A stretch of 64,000 nucleotides of DNA from Polyodon spathula (Eukaryota > Chordata > Actinopteri > Acipenseriformes > Polyodontidae). Positions 34,618-47,760 of the stretch are shown one piece after another. Location of the stretch: assembly GCF_017654505.1 (NCBI RefSeq), contig NC_054535.1, forward strand, positions 82,709,603 through 82,773,602, in the 5' to 3' direction. The notes beneath the pieces are model-generated. The model saw only the letters and a list, made by a program, of their open reading frames with translations, was not told the origin of the DNA and made no database searches. A program made the position numbers and the translations under genes. How positions within the stretch are numbered: position 1 is the first letter of the stretch; every line of letters begins with the position of its first letter.

Positions 34618-37600
34618 CTAATTATAAGGACAAGCAATACTAGATATCTTTGTTAAAAGGGAAACTTCAATGGAATCGGCATAGCATGATCCAAAACTCT
34701 AACGAAGAGAACATCTTAAGCTATTTCCTTTGCATTAGCTACTGTCTTCAGCAGAGACACCATCCTGGCAATGGGAAAACAGCTGCTAATCAACTGTTTC
34801 ATGTCAGAGCCAAACCTTCTACTGCCATAAAAACTACAATAATGTCCTGCTTGCAAAATGATGCTGATTTACTGTTGGGAATGAGAACGCAAAAACAGTA
34901 GCTCTGCTACACATGTAGCAGGGTATTATTTCCAATAAAAACACACACACACAATTTGTAGCAGCACAACTATTCCTGGGATAAAATTTTAAAACATTTT
35001 AGCTCATATTCACTTGTTTTTTACTTTAGGTTCAACAGCACAGTAGTAGGGAGAGTGTGGCATAACTTTTAAGTATTTAATCAATATAAATGATCGAACA
35101 TAAATCTTCTGAACTTGACATTTTGTAGCTTAAGGTAGACAGAGTAGTCCTTACAAACCAACAATCAAAAATCTTTCTGTGTAAGTTATTTGTGAGAGTA
35201 ATATAGTTCAACAGCTACAATATAGTTTTGAAATATGCTTTTCGACATACAGTACCTCCTCCAACTCCAAAGTCTGGCTGCGAGAAATACTTTTTTTTTT
35301 TTTTTTAACAATATCAACGCAGTGAAAACTTTTAAAAGAGAAAACTGCGCTGGTAAGAAATTAATCTACAATGAAGGACTGGGTAATTCTAGGATCAGGG
35401 CAAACGAAACCTGACTTTATCTGTTTTTTTCTTGTGTGGGAGACTGTGTGAATTTATTTTACAAAAATAGTCAGTTCAGGGCAAGCCACTTTAAAAAAAA
35501 AAAAAAAAAAAAAAAGACTAACAGCTAATGGAAACTTTCCAAAACTCTACAATGCCTTTTTGTTGGGCATGGGTGTAACCTATGTCACAATTTGTTAATA
35601 CTTTACTGTGTCCAGTAATCACTTGACACAATGTGCTTTTCAGCATAGTTTAATGTATTAGATTACTTTAAAAACAAACCACCTTCATGCCTTCCAGAAT
35701 AGCAGGCTGTACAGGCAAATAAGTGCTGGGTTTATTCAGTTGAGCAGCATAGATAAACAAAGATAATATGCCATACAGTAGATATATGTAAACCTGGCTA
35801 AATGAATAGCACAGTACATCACACACATGAAAACAGAAAAAAAAAGCAGCAATGTTCAACAAGATTCAGAAGCCTGTAAATTGAAGAATATATAAATGTA
35901 TATGAAAACAAGTGGTTTCCAAATACATAGTATGCAGAATATGTGTACATATACAGTATTGGTTGTAAAATGTAATCTTCTTAGTTGTTGTTGATGATGG
36001 TTGATTATATTGTGCTTTGTCATCCAGCAAAATTAATTCAAATTTTGCCAACATAAACTAAATCAGTTGATGCAACTGATACTGAATTTCAGTCAAAACT
36101 TTCTTTTAATTTATCAACTCTTTCCCGTAAAACCCCAAATAAATGTAGGCCACATTCAATCTGTTCCATGAAAACAGTCTACAATCTGCTGACAGCACAT
36201 ACAGTTTTGGTGTAATTCCCATTTCTAAATACTTTTATCAACCTTTAACATGTCCCTGACAGTATAATAAACAGACAACCTACTACATGTTTATTCCTGC
36301 AGTTTGAGGTCCACAACCTGCCTCTAGTGGTCTTCACAATGGACTTTCATTACTCTAGATAACTGTAATCTTAACTGGGGCTGATGCAGGCATGGCGTGT
36401 AAACAGTTACCGCTCAATACAACCTTAACTGCTTTGCTAATCCACCTGCATTCTGACTATTTGGGACCAATACAGTGGGAAACAATATAGAGATCAAAGG
36501 GCTGAATAAAAAATCCTTGTAATTTCTTAATATTATTTTAAAAAATAAATAAATAAATAAATAAATAAACAAGAAAGTACAGGCGAACAAAACAAAACTA
36601 CAGCTGTTTTTCTGTATGGGTTATCCAAGAAATGAAAGACATATAGGACTTCATCAACTGGATTCAAGGCTGACTGAGTAATCTCTTACACAAGGAGGTT
36701 AATACATAGTTTATTCAGCAGCATGATTCACTTTAAGTAATGCTAAACTTAAAGCATACTGTAGATTACATGGTGATGTTGTTTACTGCTTTTGACAATG
36801 CTTTACCTGTAGTGAATGTGGGCACCCAATCAAGCTTTCTTGAGGATAAAATACTATTTAATGGCTATCAGAATGAATTATTTGTGAACTTTAAAAAAGA
36901 GATTGAATCATCTAATCCAGCATGCCGATACACAGTATTTCAATGTGCTATGTCTTCCTTTCCTTTAGTCAACCTTCCAATCATCAGTAAGTTACTCTAT
37001 CATGCTCTACGAATTCCATCCAAACTTGACTGCATTTCTTGTATTGTAATGTTGTCAAGCATTTGAATATATTGAGATTTAGTGATATGCACATGTATAG
37101 CAGGCTTTTATGCTAGGATTCCTTGTCTTTAATAACTACAGATCTTGAAAATGAAGTTGAAACACACGTACGACCACAATTACATAGAAGCAGCAGATTT
37201 AATAAAATCACAGTTTCTTTAAGTGAATTGTTAACCTTCTGAAAAATTATTAAAACTCATTCCATACAAGTCCCTTTTAAAAAAGTATCATTGTGTTGAT
37301 GTTAGTGTTGTTTTTGTCAATTTTCTTCTCGGTGGGATCTTGATGAAATTTAAAATGATCAGTACTTTCAAAAAGTGATTTTTCTTTAGTTGTGCTTTCA
37401 GCCCTACAAAACTAATACTATAATGGTATCCAGCACACTCTAGGCATGGTTAAAACTATCTTTAAATTCAAGCCATTTACAAGCAGTAATCATGTGGTAA
37501 ATATTTTACCTTGTAAACTATCAGTGAAGATCATAGCATTAAATGTACAGTACAAAACAAGTATATTCATGGTTGTATTTCACCTTCCTCCTTCACAACA

Positions 37601-37964
37601 CAGTACAATTAAAATATCACACAATTTGAAGATTAAACTGGGTTTTGTCAGTAGTAGGCCTAGTTCTTTTTGTAGCCCAGAACTCTATGGAAATCTCATT
37701 ACATGTAATGCTGAATTAGTGTTTCACTAACTGGCTTGTCTATCCAGCAACTGCAATTGAAAAAATCCTTAAACTGCAAAATCTTGGCCCTGCAATGTTC
37801 TTCTCAGTCAAATGGCTCTGGTAAATTAAATCTATAAAATAAAATTAAAAAAATTAAAAAAACCTCCTGTTTTGTTTCTTTTTTTAAAAAAATCTAAAAT
37901 GGCTTTAATAAATTAGTTTATCAATAAAATTGGGTAAGGGCAACGTATGGTCACTATCTAGACT
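34618..37964. other. Intron sequence, nothing recognised
   Basis: A/T runs near 35291-35306 and 35493-35514, and an AAAT run at 36541-36570. The open stretch at 36740-37066 has no identifiable domain. Confidence 0.5.
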
Positions 37965-38208
37965 TTTCTCATTAAGTATCATGGGAAAGAGTGGTTACAG
38001 AAAAGGGTTTGCAACCAGGAGCTCCCTGGTTCAAATCCCGGCTCACTCACTGACTCACTGTGTGACCTTGAGCAAGTCACTTAACCTCTCTGTGCTCTGT
38101 CTTTCGGGTGAGACGTTGTAAGTGACTCTGCAGCTGATGCATAGTTCATGCACCCTAGTCTCTGTAAGTTGCCTTGGATAAAGGCATCTGCTAAATAAAC
38201 AAATAATA
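37965..38208 (+). mobile_element. CORE-SINE with tRNA head and L2-type tail
   Basis: B box GGTTCAAATCC at 38028-38038, then a conserved core reading GTGTGACCTTGAGCAAGTCA and CTTAACCTCTCTGTGCTCTG (about 38060-38100), close to the MIR/CORE-SINE core I remember. The tail GTTGCCTTGGATAAAGGCAT with CTGCTAAATAAACAAATAAT ends at about 38208. This tRNA head - core - LINE tail layout is that of CORE-SINEs mobilised by an L2-like LINE. The A box is poorly preserved, suggesting an old copy. Confidence 0.85.
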
Positions 38209-40162
38209 ACACCTGCACCTTACAGTATTGAAAGGGTGCAGTATGGTGGTACTGTAAGTTTGACTGGTCTTGGTTTGTATTTTAATTTCTAGATGGAATC
38301 GCCTGTAACACTATTCCACAGCTTCGGTCCCTTGGCTCTTGTTAGGATGGTATTGTAATATTGTAGTTATATATTATATTGATAATTATCATTTTGTTAT
38401 TTAATGTTCATGTTTTATTGAAATAAAAAAAAAAACTGTTTTCTTGCATTTTTACTTGCTGATATTTTTTGAAAAAGTAAATACAATACATACAAAAAAA
38501 TATATAAGAGAAAAACAAGGTCTAATTTGCTGTCTACAATTCTGGTCATTCACAGAATTTGGCAGGGAACATCTCAGCCACAAGCATGCCATCACTTAAT
38601 CATGCCAGGCATGTCAATTAGAGATAATGCATTATCTACTCAAGCTGCACAGTACATATTGAATGGCGACTTCACAGATTATTCAAGCAGGTCTGTTTAC
38701 TGTACAGACCTGTCTACGTTGCTGCATGATATTTCTTGAATGGTGTTCTAGTTAATGTCTGTCTGATTCATGAGGACCACATTAAATAAAATAACTCAAT
38801 GTCATCCTGTTAGGAATGCTGTTACCATATGTTTTACTTACAATTCTGTTATTGATACTGAAAAACTATACACTTTCATTGGCGTCTACATCTTTAGGAA
38901 AAAGTGAAATGTTTAAATTGTAATTAATCACATACACAAACAGAATATAGGCAATTAAACAAAAATAAGACTATAAAGTGCAGGCCTGGATATAGCCTAA
39001 TCATTATACAAATTGAAATTACAGAAATGCAGGAACTAGTATGGACTGAATCAAACCCAATCAAAATAATAATAAAAAATAAATAAATAAATAAATAAAA
39101 AAAAACTATAGGCCTAAAAAAACAAACAAAAACAAAAACAAAAAAGGGGATCAGCAGGAGACAACCAGTTAATTTAATATGATCGACACTTCTACAGTGT
39201 AACAACAGATCTCAAGAAAATTTTAAATCCCTGCCAATATCAAATACTGTACCTTCTTCCTCCAGAAACTTAATTTATTTCATATTAAAGCAAACCATAT
39301 GATTTAAAATTCTTTCAACTGAAGGGCAAAGCTGTAGGGGGGAAGCTGGCAGCTTCCAATCTCTTCCTATGTTAGCAACTGACAAAATGACACATTCCTT
39401 TGATGTATTTCTTGTGCACTCAGTGAACAAGCATTACAGCAAGAAAGAGGGTCTTTATCAATATTGGCACATAACTGGAGATGGCTGTGGTTTTTTATTA
39501 GCCAGCCATATTGTTTAATGTCATGAGACGTATGGAGACTGGTTTGTGCTGCTGTTGCCACCAGCAGCTTGCATCTTAGTGGTTTCTCTTTGTGGTAAAA
39601 TTGATTTTAATGCCAGTGTTGATCATAACATATATAGAGTGTGGGGCTGCTTCTCCGTCTTCTCAAATGTTTATTGCTTGTTATTTAAGATCTCACGGAG
39701 GCTGCTGTTTTCCCTGGTGGAGGCAGAAATCTGGAGATCAGCTTAGAATCATCCCCATTTAAAGATCTACATCATGGTTTTCTTGGCTGACCACAATTAA
39801 AAGTGATTCACATTGACTCACTGTAAGCGGTTTTGTTTTCACATGTGTTTAAACTTACATTCACAAAATGTAACTTGTACTGTGGTCATCAATATTTACT
39901 GCCCTACTACTAGGCAACTACAGAAAAAAAATCTGATGTTTGTTTCTCTGAGAATCCAACCAATCAGAGAAAGACCAAAACTCCACTGTAATTTAAAGTG
40001 TAAGTATGACATATAGTACATATGATATGTGTCTACAGATTTCTGGTCATCTACAATATATCTGTGGACGTAGATATTCAACCTGTGTGTATGGAAATTT
40101 TTTTTTTTTTTTTTCAAACATTCCTACAAACTAAGGATCCATCTAGAGGTCATATTATAGGT
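38209..40162. other. Intron sequence, nothing recognised
   Basis: AAAT/AAAC runs at 39075-39145. A small hairpin CAGGTCTGT...ACAGACCTG lies at 38688-38712. No coding region recognised. Confidence 0.45.
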
Positions 40163-40440
40163 TGTGAAAGGGTAGAGTCGCTGACGAGGCTAGTTGCCAC
40201 CAGGAGGGAGACTCGGAGACAGGAGATCTGCAGTTTAAGTGCTGCAGTATTTTTATTAAACAAAAATAATAAACAAACAAAACAACAATACAGACAAAAC
40301 ACAACATGCACCCAAGCAACGCTATTTCAGTTTGATACCTGAGAGCACAGCCTGCTACTCTCAGCTTTCTCTGAACAATCTCCCCCAAACAAAGGATTTT
40401 CTTCCCTTTTTATACATGTGGCCATTCCTCAATTAGCTCC
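40163..40440 (-). mobile_element. Older LTR, minus orientation, interrupted by another LTR
   Basis: Starts TGTGAAAGGG on the plus strand. On the minus strand a TATAAAAAGGG box (about 40416-40406) is followed downstream by AATAAA-type signals near 40260-40240. The upstream (U3) part would continue past the inserted LTR, from 41097 on (CAATTACCTAATTAGGG). The far boundary and its target duplication were not found, so the element is truncated or diverged. Confidence 0.5.
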
Positions 40441-41091
40441 TGTGGCAGGGAGAGCCCTGTCGCTGGTTCCTGCACAAGTGTGTGCAGCTGAGACATGTTG
40501 CTGGGCAACCAAGTGGACAGTTAGGCTCACCCAGCGCTGTGCGGATCGAATCGGAAGTTTCTGGATTGGCTGTGGGGCGTGCCCGGGGATGCTGCGTGGA
40601 GTTCAAAAAGTGCTGCGCCACAATTTGAGGCTACTGCTAGGCCATTGCTATACAGACAGGCACTGTTTACTTGTTTACATCAAGGAGGAGAGTGCCCACT
40701 CTGCAGGAACTACTACATGAAACCCTTCCATTCACGACTGTGTTCGTGAAGGCATTCGAACACCGTCTTGAAGAGATAGGAGTCTCTGCGAGAATGCCGT
40801 GACTCCGGGAGACCAGAAGTAGATCACTTTAGGGGATCTTGATCCCAAACAGTGTAGAGAGGGTTTGCATAGAGTAGTAGGTTCCTGGAGCGGGATGTTC
40901 CTTTTAGTGGGGATAGCGCTTTTATTTTTAGCTTTGTTTTGTTTTGTTCGCTTTATTAAATGTGACACTAGGGCTACCATTTAATTGTTATTAAATCTAT
41001 GTGCCTTTTAGGCATGTCAACACCCAGTGCTCTATGTCTGCCTCAATAATATCCAGTGACGATACGCACACTTAACATGTCCCCTGTTACA
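40441..41091 (+). mobile_element. Solo LTR (651 bp) with 5-bp target duplication
   Basis: Begins TGTGGCAGGG and ends CCCCTGTTACA; the termini are inverted and follow TG...CA. A perfect GCTCC duplication flanks it (40436-40440, 41092-41096). ATTAAA near 40956 suggests plus orientation. It is inserted in the upstream half of the minus-strand LTR beginning at 40163, which is therefore older. Confidence 0.87.
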
Positions 41092-41150
41092 GCTCCCAAT
41101 TACCTAATTAGGGAATAGTGGAACAGTACAAAGAAAACAAACACAGACAA

Positions 41151-44100
41151 CCACACTGACCAGCTTTATTAGTAAATCACCTACATATTAGTTTTTGCTA
41201 CATAATAATTTTTATACAGACTTCATTTATGATAATCCCAGTCCCAATGGAGCTAGAAACACAATTCAGAATAAGAAAACCAAATAAGAACAATCTGCTT
41301 GTACTTGACCTAAAAATAATTTAAAACATAGAACAGTATGGCCAGTGTGCATTTAAATAAAAACAAAAACAAAAAGCCAAGTTTCATTGGTCCTTGCATT
41401 ATTTGTTTTGATGTTGTGCGGTAAGCATTTCCTAACATGAAATTTGCAATAAGATTACAAGAAATAAGTAAGTGTATTTCTGTCTCAGTAAGATGGCAAT
41501 TCTGCAATTTGTCACTTGACTTTGGCGCATTTTGACGCATGGAACATGAAACAATGTTTATCGTACCAAAGTGGCACTTGCCCACCCCCCCGATCCACAT
41601 TTGATGCCCATTTCCAAAATCTAGAAAAGTATTGCACGTTGACGGTATGATGACATTATTAAAAATTCTAGACAAAGAACATTACATTCTGGGTGTCAAA
41701 AGTCATTGTAAATCTAGCAGGAATGCAACCACAGAAATGCAACCCCAAACTCCACAGATTATTCTCTGTGAAAGAAAACCACATGTCTTTATTACCTATG
41801 TTCTTCTGGGGTTTTAGAGCTAGAAAAAGCCAAATAAGGTCTTAAATAGTTAAATATGTGCGTTGTTACGTATATGAATACTCAGCCCACCAGTAATCAT
41901 ACCACTATGGAAAACAGAACAGTTGCCAAAACCCATTCCTTAGCCAAAAAAAACCCAAAAAACAGAAATTCTAGATGTGAAGCAAAGTAGTTAGTTAATT
42001 TTATAGAAAGGGCATTTATTTATTTAAATACAATAAACAAATGCACCAGTACATAAATGACAAAAAAGTGTGACTGGTTCAAAACAAATATTGTGACACA
42101 TCCATATATTATAAAAAGTAAGCTCCAACTCATCTTAGGCCAGCAATGACATGATCAGCATTTCTTGACGAGTTAGCGAGTTTACACAGGCTTGTTAACT
42201 TCTATATGAGTCTGACAGGTAAGCTCTAAAGCATGACCACCCCATCTGGAAGGAGCATTGCTTTTTTTGTTAGAATGGAAACTTTTACAAGGAGAGCTTT
42301 TCCCAGAAGTCATGGGCATCTCTGCAAGAAAAAATTTGCAAAAGGGAAGCAAAGTAAATTAATGTTAGCTTGCAATATTTCACTTCATTTCAGTTTTATG
42401 TTTGCATCAATCCACTGGCTTCCAACCAACTTTTTACTTTCCAGTTTGGGAAGGAATTACTGGACTTGGTATAGAAATCTGCAAATGGCCTTTGAAATAT
42501 TGTGTTCCATAGTTATACATCTAGTATTCCTTATATAAATAATATACAGTAAAAGCAATAAAAAAGAAAAGAAAAAACAATTTACTTTTCAAATCAGAAA
42601 AATGATAAAATCCTCAAACTACAGTAGATCTGGCAATTTAAATCTAATTGTATTTGCCACTTCAAGACACAGATATCACCATTTACGTTTATTTATTTGT
42701 AGTATTAGCATTAAAATTAGGAAAATAAATATCATCTTTTACCCTTTTCAAAATTTGTTTGTGAAATAGACACTATAAAGGAATCCCTGTATATTTTATC
42801 CTGACTTCAAAACTTTTAGATCACTTAAAAGTAGGATTAGCTTCGAGATGCCTAGATGTTTCAATTTAATCTATCTTTTCCTATATTTTGAATTCTAGTG
42901 ACACCTGAGTGTGCAACATACAACCAGTTCTCCCAGCACACATTATTCTTGAATAACATTGTGCACACGTGCCTGCTTTCAGTGTGGATGTACTTGAATG
43001 TTTTTACTTTAGATCATTTGAACAGACCCCAGTGTGTCTGTCATTAAAAGCCTACTTTCTCTCTGCAATAAAAATAATGTAAAAAAAACAATGAAATAAC
43101 TAAAAGCATCAACACAGGGAGATGATGAATATATAAGTACACAGTGGAGGTCCTCGTTCTCATAGGGTAAAGCATAATTAAGTCCAACTCATTTTAATTG
43201 CTACTGTATTTTCTTGTTCCTATTTTGTTCTACAGTCAGCACTCACATATCTGACCCTATAAAAACTTTACTTCAGTGACGGTTAAACGCGTGTGACGCA
43301 TATCTGACTATTTCATCTGATTTGACGTGTTTGTAGGTGAGCACACTGTAACCTGCCCCCTACCACCCAAAAATTCCCCTATAATGCACACATGCACACA
43401 TTTCATATGAAATGAAAAAATCTATATATGACTTGGGTTTGAGGAACTGTACAGGGAGACGTGGATTCTTTCATTGAAATTTGTTAGCACACGAGCTGGG
43501 GAAATAACAGCAGTTAGAAACAAAAACGTGTCAGTTTTTTCAGGGAATACAAAAAAGATACAATGTCAAAAATACATAGCTGAACAGGCTGTGTTTTAAA
43601 ATAAGTAGGCTTCCATTTAGTTATACTGCAGTTGGTATTGTTGGGGGGGAGGTGGGGTACTATATTTTCAACAGAAGTAGTATTTTAATTCAGAACAATA
43701 TAATTCTGAAAATATCACTTGCCAAAAGAGATGACTGGACACAAACTGTAATACTGTACCACACTTTTAAATCCAGTACGTATTGTTAGCAGTATGTACA
43801 ATTCCCCATTTAATGATCCAACAGCAAAATGGAATTAAAATGTTACCCATGCACAGAACTGATAAGAACATAAAAGGCAATGCAATTTATCAAAATATTA
43901 CAAAAACAACACCAGTTTCCAGAATTAAAACAGAATCCAGACAGAGTCAGTCTTCAGAATTGCAGAATGTCACCGTTCACTTGCAAATGAAGATGTACAA
44001 AAGCAAGACCACAGATTTTTTAAAAAAATAGCATCACAGTATCTAAAACTGTAATGATTAAGTTTTACATTACCACGCCTTGTCTTGTTCGCTTTGTTTT

Positions 44101-44277
44101 TGGAGGAAGCCCCAAAAAGACTGATTTAGCATGCCAGAAAAAAAAGAAGGTAAAAGAAAGTGCAGGCTGTGATGGTTAAACAAGTCAGCTGAAACACTGA
44201 AGAGATGGGCTTTGTATCAGAAAACAGGTGACGGAGTCGGAAATCACATGTGACGGGTAAGTGCATTAATTTGTTAC
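41151..44277. other. Intron sequence, nothing recognised
   Basis: AT-rich DNA without recognisable genes or long arrays. Short open frames such as 42233-42538 have no known domains. Confidence 0.5.
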
Positions 44278-44999
44278 TGTAACAGGGAGAGATCTGTCCC
44301 CCCCCCCCCCCCCCCCCCGTTGACTCTGCTGGCGTGTTCACAGGCTGCAGGAAGAGGGCGGCAGTCGTCCAACAATCGCCTGTGAGTCATGGCAGTGACA
44401 CGGGGAGGTGGGAAAGTGGGTGTGTGGACTTTCCCCCTCTCTGAATGGCTGAGAGGCAAGTCTTGGCAGATTGCTAGCCCTATAAAAAAATGCTCTGCTG
44501 TTTCCTCAGGTCTGCCCACTTAGACGCAACGAGAGTGCGGAAGCTCTGATCCAGGACCGGGAATCAGGCGAAGCAAAGCGTTTCATAGTGAGACAGAGAG
44601 AGCAGGGAACCCTTGGGCAGACCCTGGCATATTGTAAAAGAGAAGGCTAGTTAGCCTACAGAGTAGGATGGTGATCCGGGTCGTGCGGGTAGCGGCGACC
44701 GGGATAACGCTGCCGAGTGCAGCACCTTTTATTTGTAGTTTTATTTTTCCATTGTTCTTTTCGCCTTCTGTTTTCATTATTATTTCTTTGAGCACCTGCG
44801 AGTGCACTTGCTGTTCACGTACCAGCTGTGGTATTTCCGTGGTGCTGTCTATCATCGTTGATAGGCAGCCCACGGTTAACAGTGCCCTCTGCCGGAAAAA
44901 GCAAGAACTGTTCGCAAATAAAACTGGGCACCTGTGTGGTGTTTTCAAGTACACCTGTCTGTCTCCTAGTCAATGAATTACCCACACCCCTTCCACACG
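44278..44999 (+). repeat. 5' LTR
   Basis: Begins TGTAACAGGGAGAG and ends at about 44999 (CTTCCACACG) just before the primer site. A TATA-like CCCTATAAAAAAATG lies at about 44479 and AATAAA at about 44918. It carries a private run of about 21 C at 44298-44318, absent from the 3' LTR. Confidence 0.9.
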
Positions 45000-45017
45000 T
45001 GGTGTGAGAAGTGGTAT
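45000..45017 (+). other. Primer-binding site
   Basis: TGGTGTGAGAAGTGGTAT directly after the LTR; a TGG start complementary to a tRNA CCA end, and close to the TGGTGTCAGAAGTGG form common in vertebrate Gypsy elements. The tRNA species is not assigned. Confidence 0.75.
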
Positions 45018-45066
45018 TCACTGGCATTGCCCCAAGCAGCGCATCCACGGAAGGAGCAGACGAGCC

Positions 45067-45697
45067 ATGGATGCTACACAGTTTGCTGCGATGATGGACC
45101 TCCTGCGCCAGACGCTCACCGCAACAGTGCAGGAGGCGGCTAGACCCGCAGCTCCAGACCCCCAGTTACAATGCCCCACAAAAAGATCGACCTGACGCCT
45201 ATTTAGAGGTGTTTGAGGCCATGGCGACCTCGGCCGGGTGGGATCCAGCCCAGTGGGCTAGTTACCTGCTTCCTCAGCTCACGGGGGAGGCGCAAGCAGC
45301 AGCGAGAACACTGTCCCCAGATCGGATGATGGATTACCCCACGCTGAAAACCGTCATCCTTAATCGCGTGGGGGCCACACCGGAGGGGTATCGGAAGAAA
45401 TTCCGAGAGGAGCAGTTTGCGGTAGGGGAGCACCCACGAGCCATCGCCCACCGTCTGAAGGATTACGCCCTGGGTTGGTTGAACCCGGCCCGGGTACTGG
45501 GGCAGGGTGGGGATACCCACGGGCTGCTGCAGTGTCGGACCGGGGTCTCGTGTGGACGCCTTATCAGCGAGCCCCTTTTATGGCTCCAGTGTTTCCCCCT
45601 CTTTCCAAAACTTCGGGGAGAGAAACCAGCCCACGAGGTGTTGGACATGCAGGGAGGTGGGCCACCTCTCCCGGGACTGCTCCGTGATGGAGTGTGA
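45067..45697 (+). pseudogene. gag, degraded
   Basis: The start MDATQFAAMMDLLRQTL at 45067 stays open only to 45195. The capsid-like region continues in another frame at 45209 (WASYLLPQLTGEAQAAARTL, then YRKKFREEQFAVGEHPRAIA), resembling retrotransposon gag capsids. Another shift at about 45480-45510 brings in the nucleocapsid end. Shorter than expected, which suggests a deletion between capsid and zinc knuckle. Confidence 0.75.
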
Positions 45698-46508
45698 CCT
45701 CAACCGACCAGGTAGGCGTGTTCAATTACCTCAGTCACTTCAGTACCCGGGTTTTGTTATTCCTGTGACAGTGGATGGTACAAAAACACAGGCTCTCCTG
45801 GACTCAGGGTGTAGTCAGTCTCTGGTACAGGAGAGCCTAATCTCACCGGGGCATAAACGCATATTGGGACGGGTGCATATTAAATGTATTCATGGGGATG
45901 TCCGCTCTTATCCCAAGATCAATGTGTGTATGACTATTGGCCAGCAGGTGACGCAGGTGCGGGTAGCATTATGTCCTCGATTGCCGGTACCAGTAGTTCT
46001 GGGACGGGACTGTGAGCAGTTTAAAGATTGGTTGGCTGCTCTGACAGCCCCGTCTTCTTTATTGGCTAAGAAAGAGGAAGTAATTGGAGAGATTTTTCCC
46101 TTTCGTGATCCAGAGTGGTTTTGCCATAGATTTAAACCATGTAAAACTAAACGGGAGCGCCAGATCGCTAAGAATGAGGGCTGGCAATGGAGGGAGTCGG
46201 AAAAGTTTCAGGTGGGGGCGGTTGGTGAAGAGTCTGGGGGGGAGGTCGCGGAGCCAGCGCAGGGGTCTGGCTCGGCTGCCTCTGCTCAGGACCGACCTGA
46301 CCCTGAGTTGGAAGCCATGGGAGCTGATTTCTTAGCTCGCTCCCGTGACTTCCGACTCAAGCAAGGGCGTGACGACGTGCTGGGCAGGCTCTTCGACCAA
46401 GCAGCGGTGGTTAATGGTCAGGTGGTCGAGCCCAGACGCGCCGCCACGTACCCCCACTTTGAAATTGATCGAGACCTACTGTACCATGCTCATTCCTCAG
46501 CCCTTTAA
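45507..46508 (+). pseudogene. Zinc knuckle and retropepsin segment
   Basis: One open frame of 333 codons. A CCHC knuckle CWTCREVGHLSRDC occupies residues 45-58 (C45, C48, H53, C58), followed after about 40 residues by an aspartic protease active site LLDSGCSQSLV, with Asp99 at 45801-45803 and the second-half motif VPVVLGRDC. A charged linker leads towards integrase. The frame ends at TAA 46506-46508, where a shift of one base joins it to the integrase frame, so an intact gag-pol junction is lost here. Confidence 0.85.
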
Positions 46509-47760
46509 GGAGAATTTGTTGCAGCTGGCTCACGCTATTCCCCTGTCTGGTCATTTGGGAAGGGATAAAACTAAAGCAAGGCTTGTGTCACGGTTCTTCT
46601 GGCTGGGGCTGGATGGCGATGTTAAGCGGTTTTGTGAGCGTTGTGGGGAATGTCAGAAGGCCAGCCCTAGAGCCGTTCCACGAGCCCCACTGGTGCCTTT
46701 GACCCTAGTGGAAGCTCCGTTTGAGCGTACTGGGATGGACATAGTTGGGCCACTAGAAAGGAGTGCGGCAGGATACACCCACCTACTTGTCATTCTGGAT
46801 TACGCTACGCGTTATCCAGAGGCAATTCCCCTCCGATCTATGTCCGCTAAGTCTGTTGCCAATGAGCTTGTGAAGGTTTTCTCCCGGGTGGGGATTCCCA
46901 AGGAGATATTAACCGATCAAGGCACCAATTTTATGTCCCGGCTTTTCCGCGGAACATGTAAGCTTTTGGGAATTAAGACCATTAGGACCTCGGTGTTTCA
47001 TCCTCAGACCGATGGTTTGGTGGAATTCTTTAATAAGACCCTTAAGAACATGTTGCGCAGATTTATTCGTAGTGATGTGCGTTACTGGGACCAGCTGATT
47101 CCTCCCCTTCTCTTTGCGATCAGAGAGGTTCCCCAGGCTTCTACAGGGTTTTCACCATTCGAGCTGTTGTATGGGCGGAGACCCCGGGGCGTGCTCGACC
47201 TGGTCAGAGAGATGTGGGAGGAGCAGCAGGACAATTCGACCAATACCGTCCGGTATGTGTTGGACCTGCGCAAACGTCTTGAGTCTGTGGGGAAATGGGC
47301 GCATGACAATTTGCAGCAGGCGCAGCACAGACAGGAGACACAGTATAACCGAGGAGCCCGGTTGCGCACATTTCAGCCGGGGGATAAGGTACTTCTCTTA
47401 TTACCCAGTTCTGAGTCGAAACTCTTGGCTAAGTGGCAAGGACCCTTTGAGGTTACACGCCAGGTTGGGAAGGTGGACTATGAGATCTGCCAGCCGGAGC
47501 GACGGACAGAGAAACACATTTACCATATCAATCTCTTAAAGCCTTGGTTACAACCAGAGGCGTTGTTAGTGGCGCATGCAGATGACGTCACGGACCTGGG
47601 ACCTGATCTTTCTGTGTTGGCAAGAAAAGGATCGGTACAGATTGCTGAGAATCTGACACCAACGCAGAAATGTCAGGCTCACGGTCTGGTGGCGGAGTTT
47701 CCTGATGTGTTCTCTTCAGTCCCGGGGCAGACTCGAGTAGCCCATCATCACATTGATTGA
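46480..47760 (+). pseudogene. Integrase, Gypsy type, open reading segment
   Basis: An uninterrupted frame, counting residues from 46345 (the frame extends into the linker). Zinc-binding HHCC: H63, H70, C100, C103. Catalytic core: D132 in GMDIVGP, D191 in LTDQGTNF and E227 in GLVEFF, exactly 35 residues between the last two (DD35E). A C-terminal GPY/F-like module, KWQGPFEV at 363-370 with HIYHINLLKPW after it, is typical of Ty3/Gypsy integrases. The frame continues into the RT leader (EFPDVFSSVPGQT) and stops at 47758 through a small deletion. The integrase itself shows no break and is the best-preserved domain. Confidence 0.92.

Noticed and set aside
36740..37066. A 108-codon open stretch as a small gene
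   Set aside because: No similarity that I recognise, AT-rich codon content like the surroundings, and no promoter or splice evidence.
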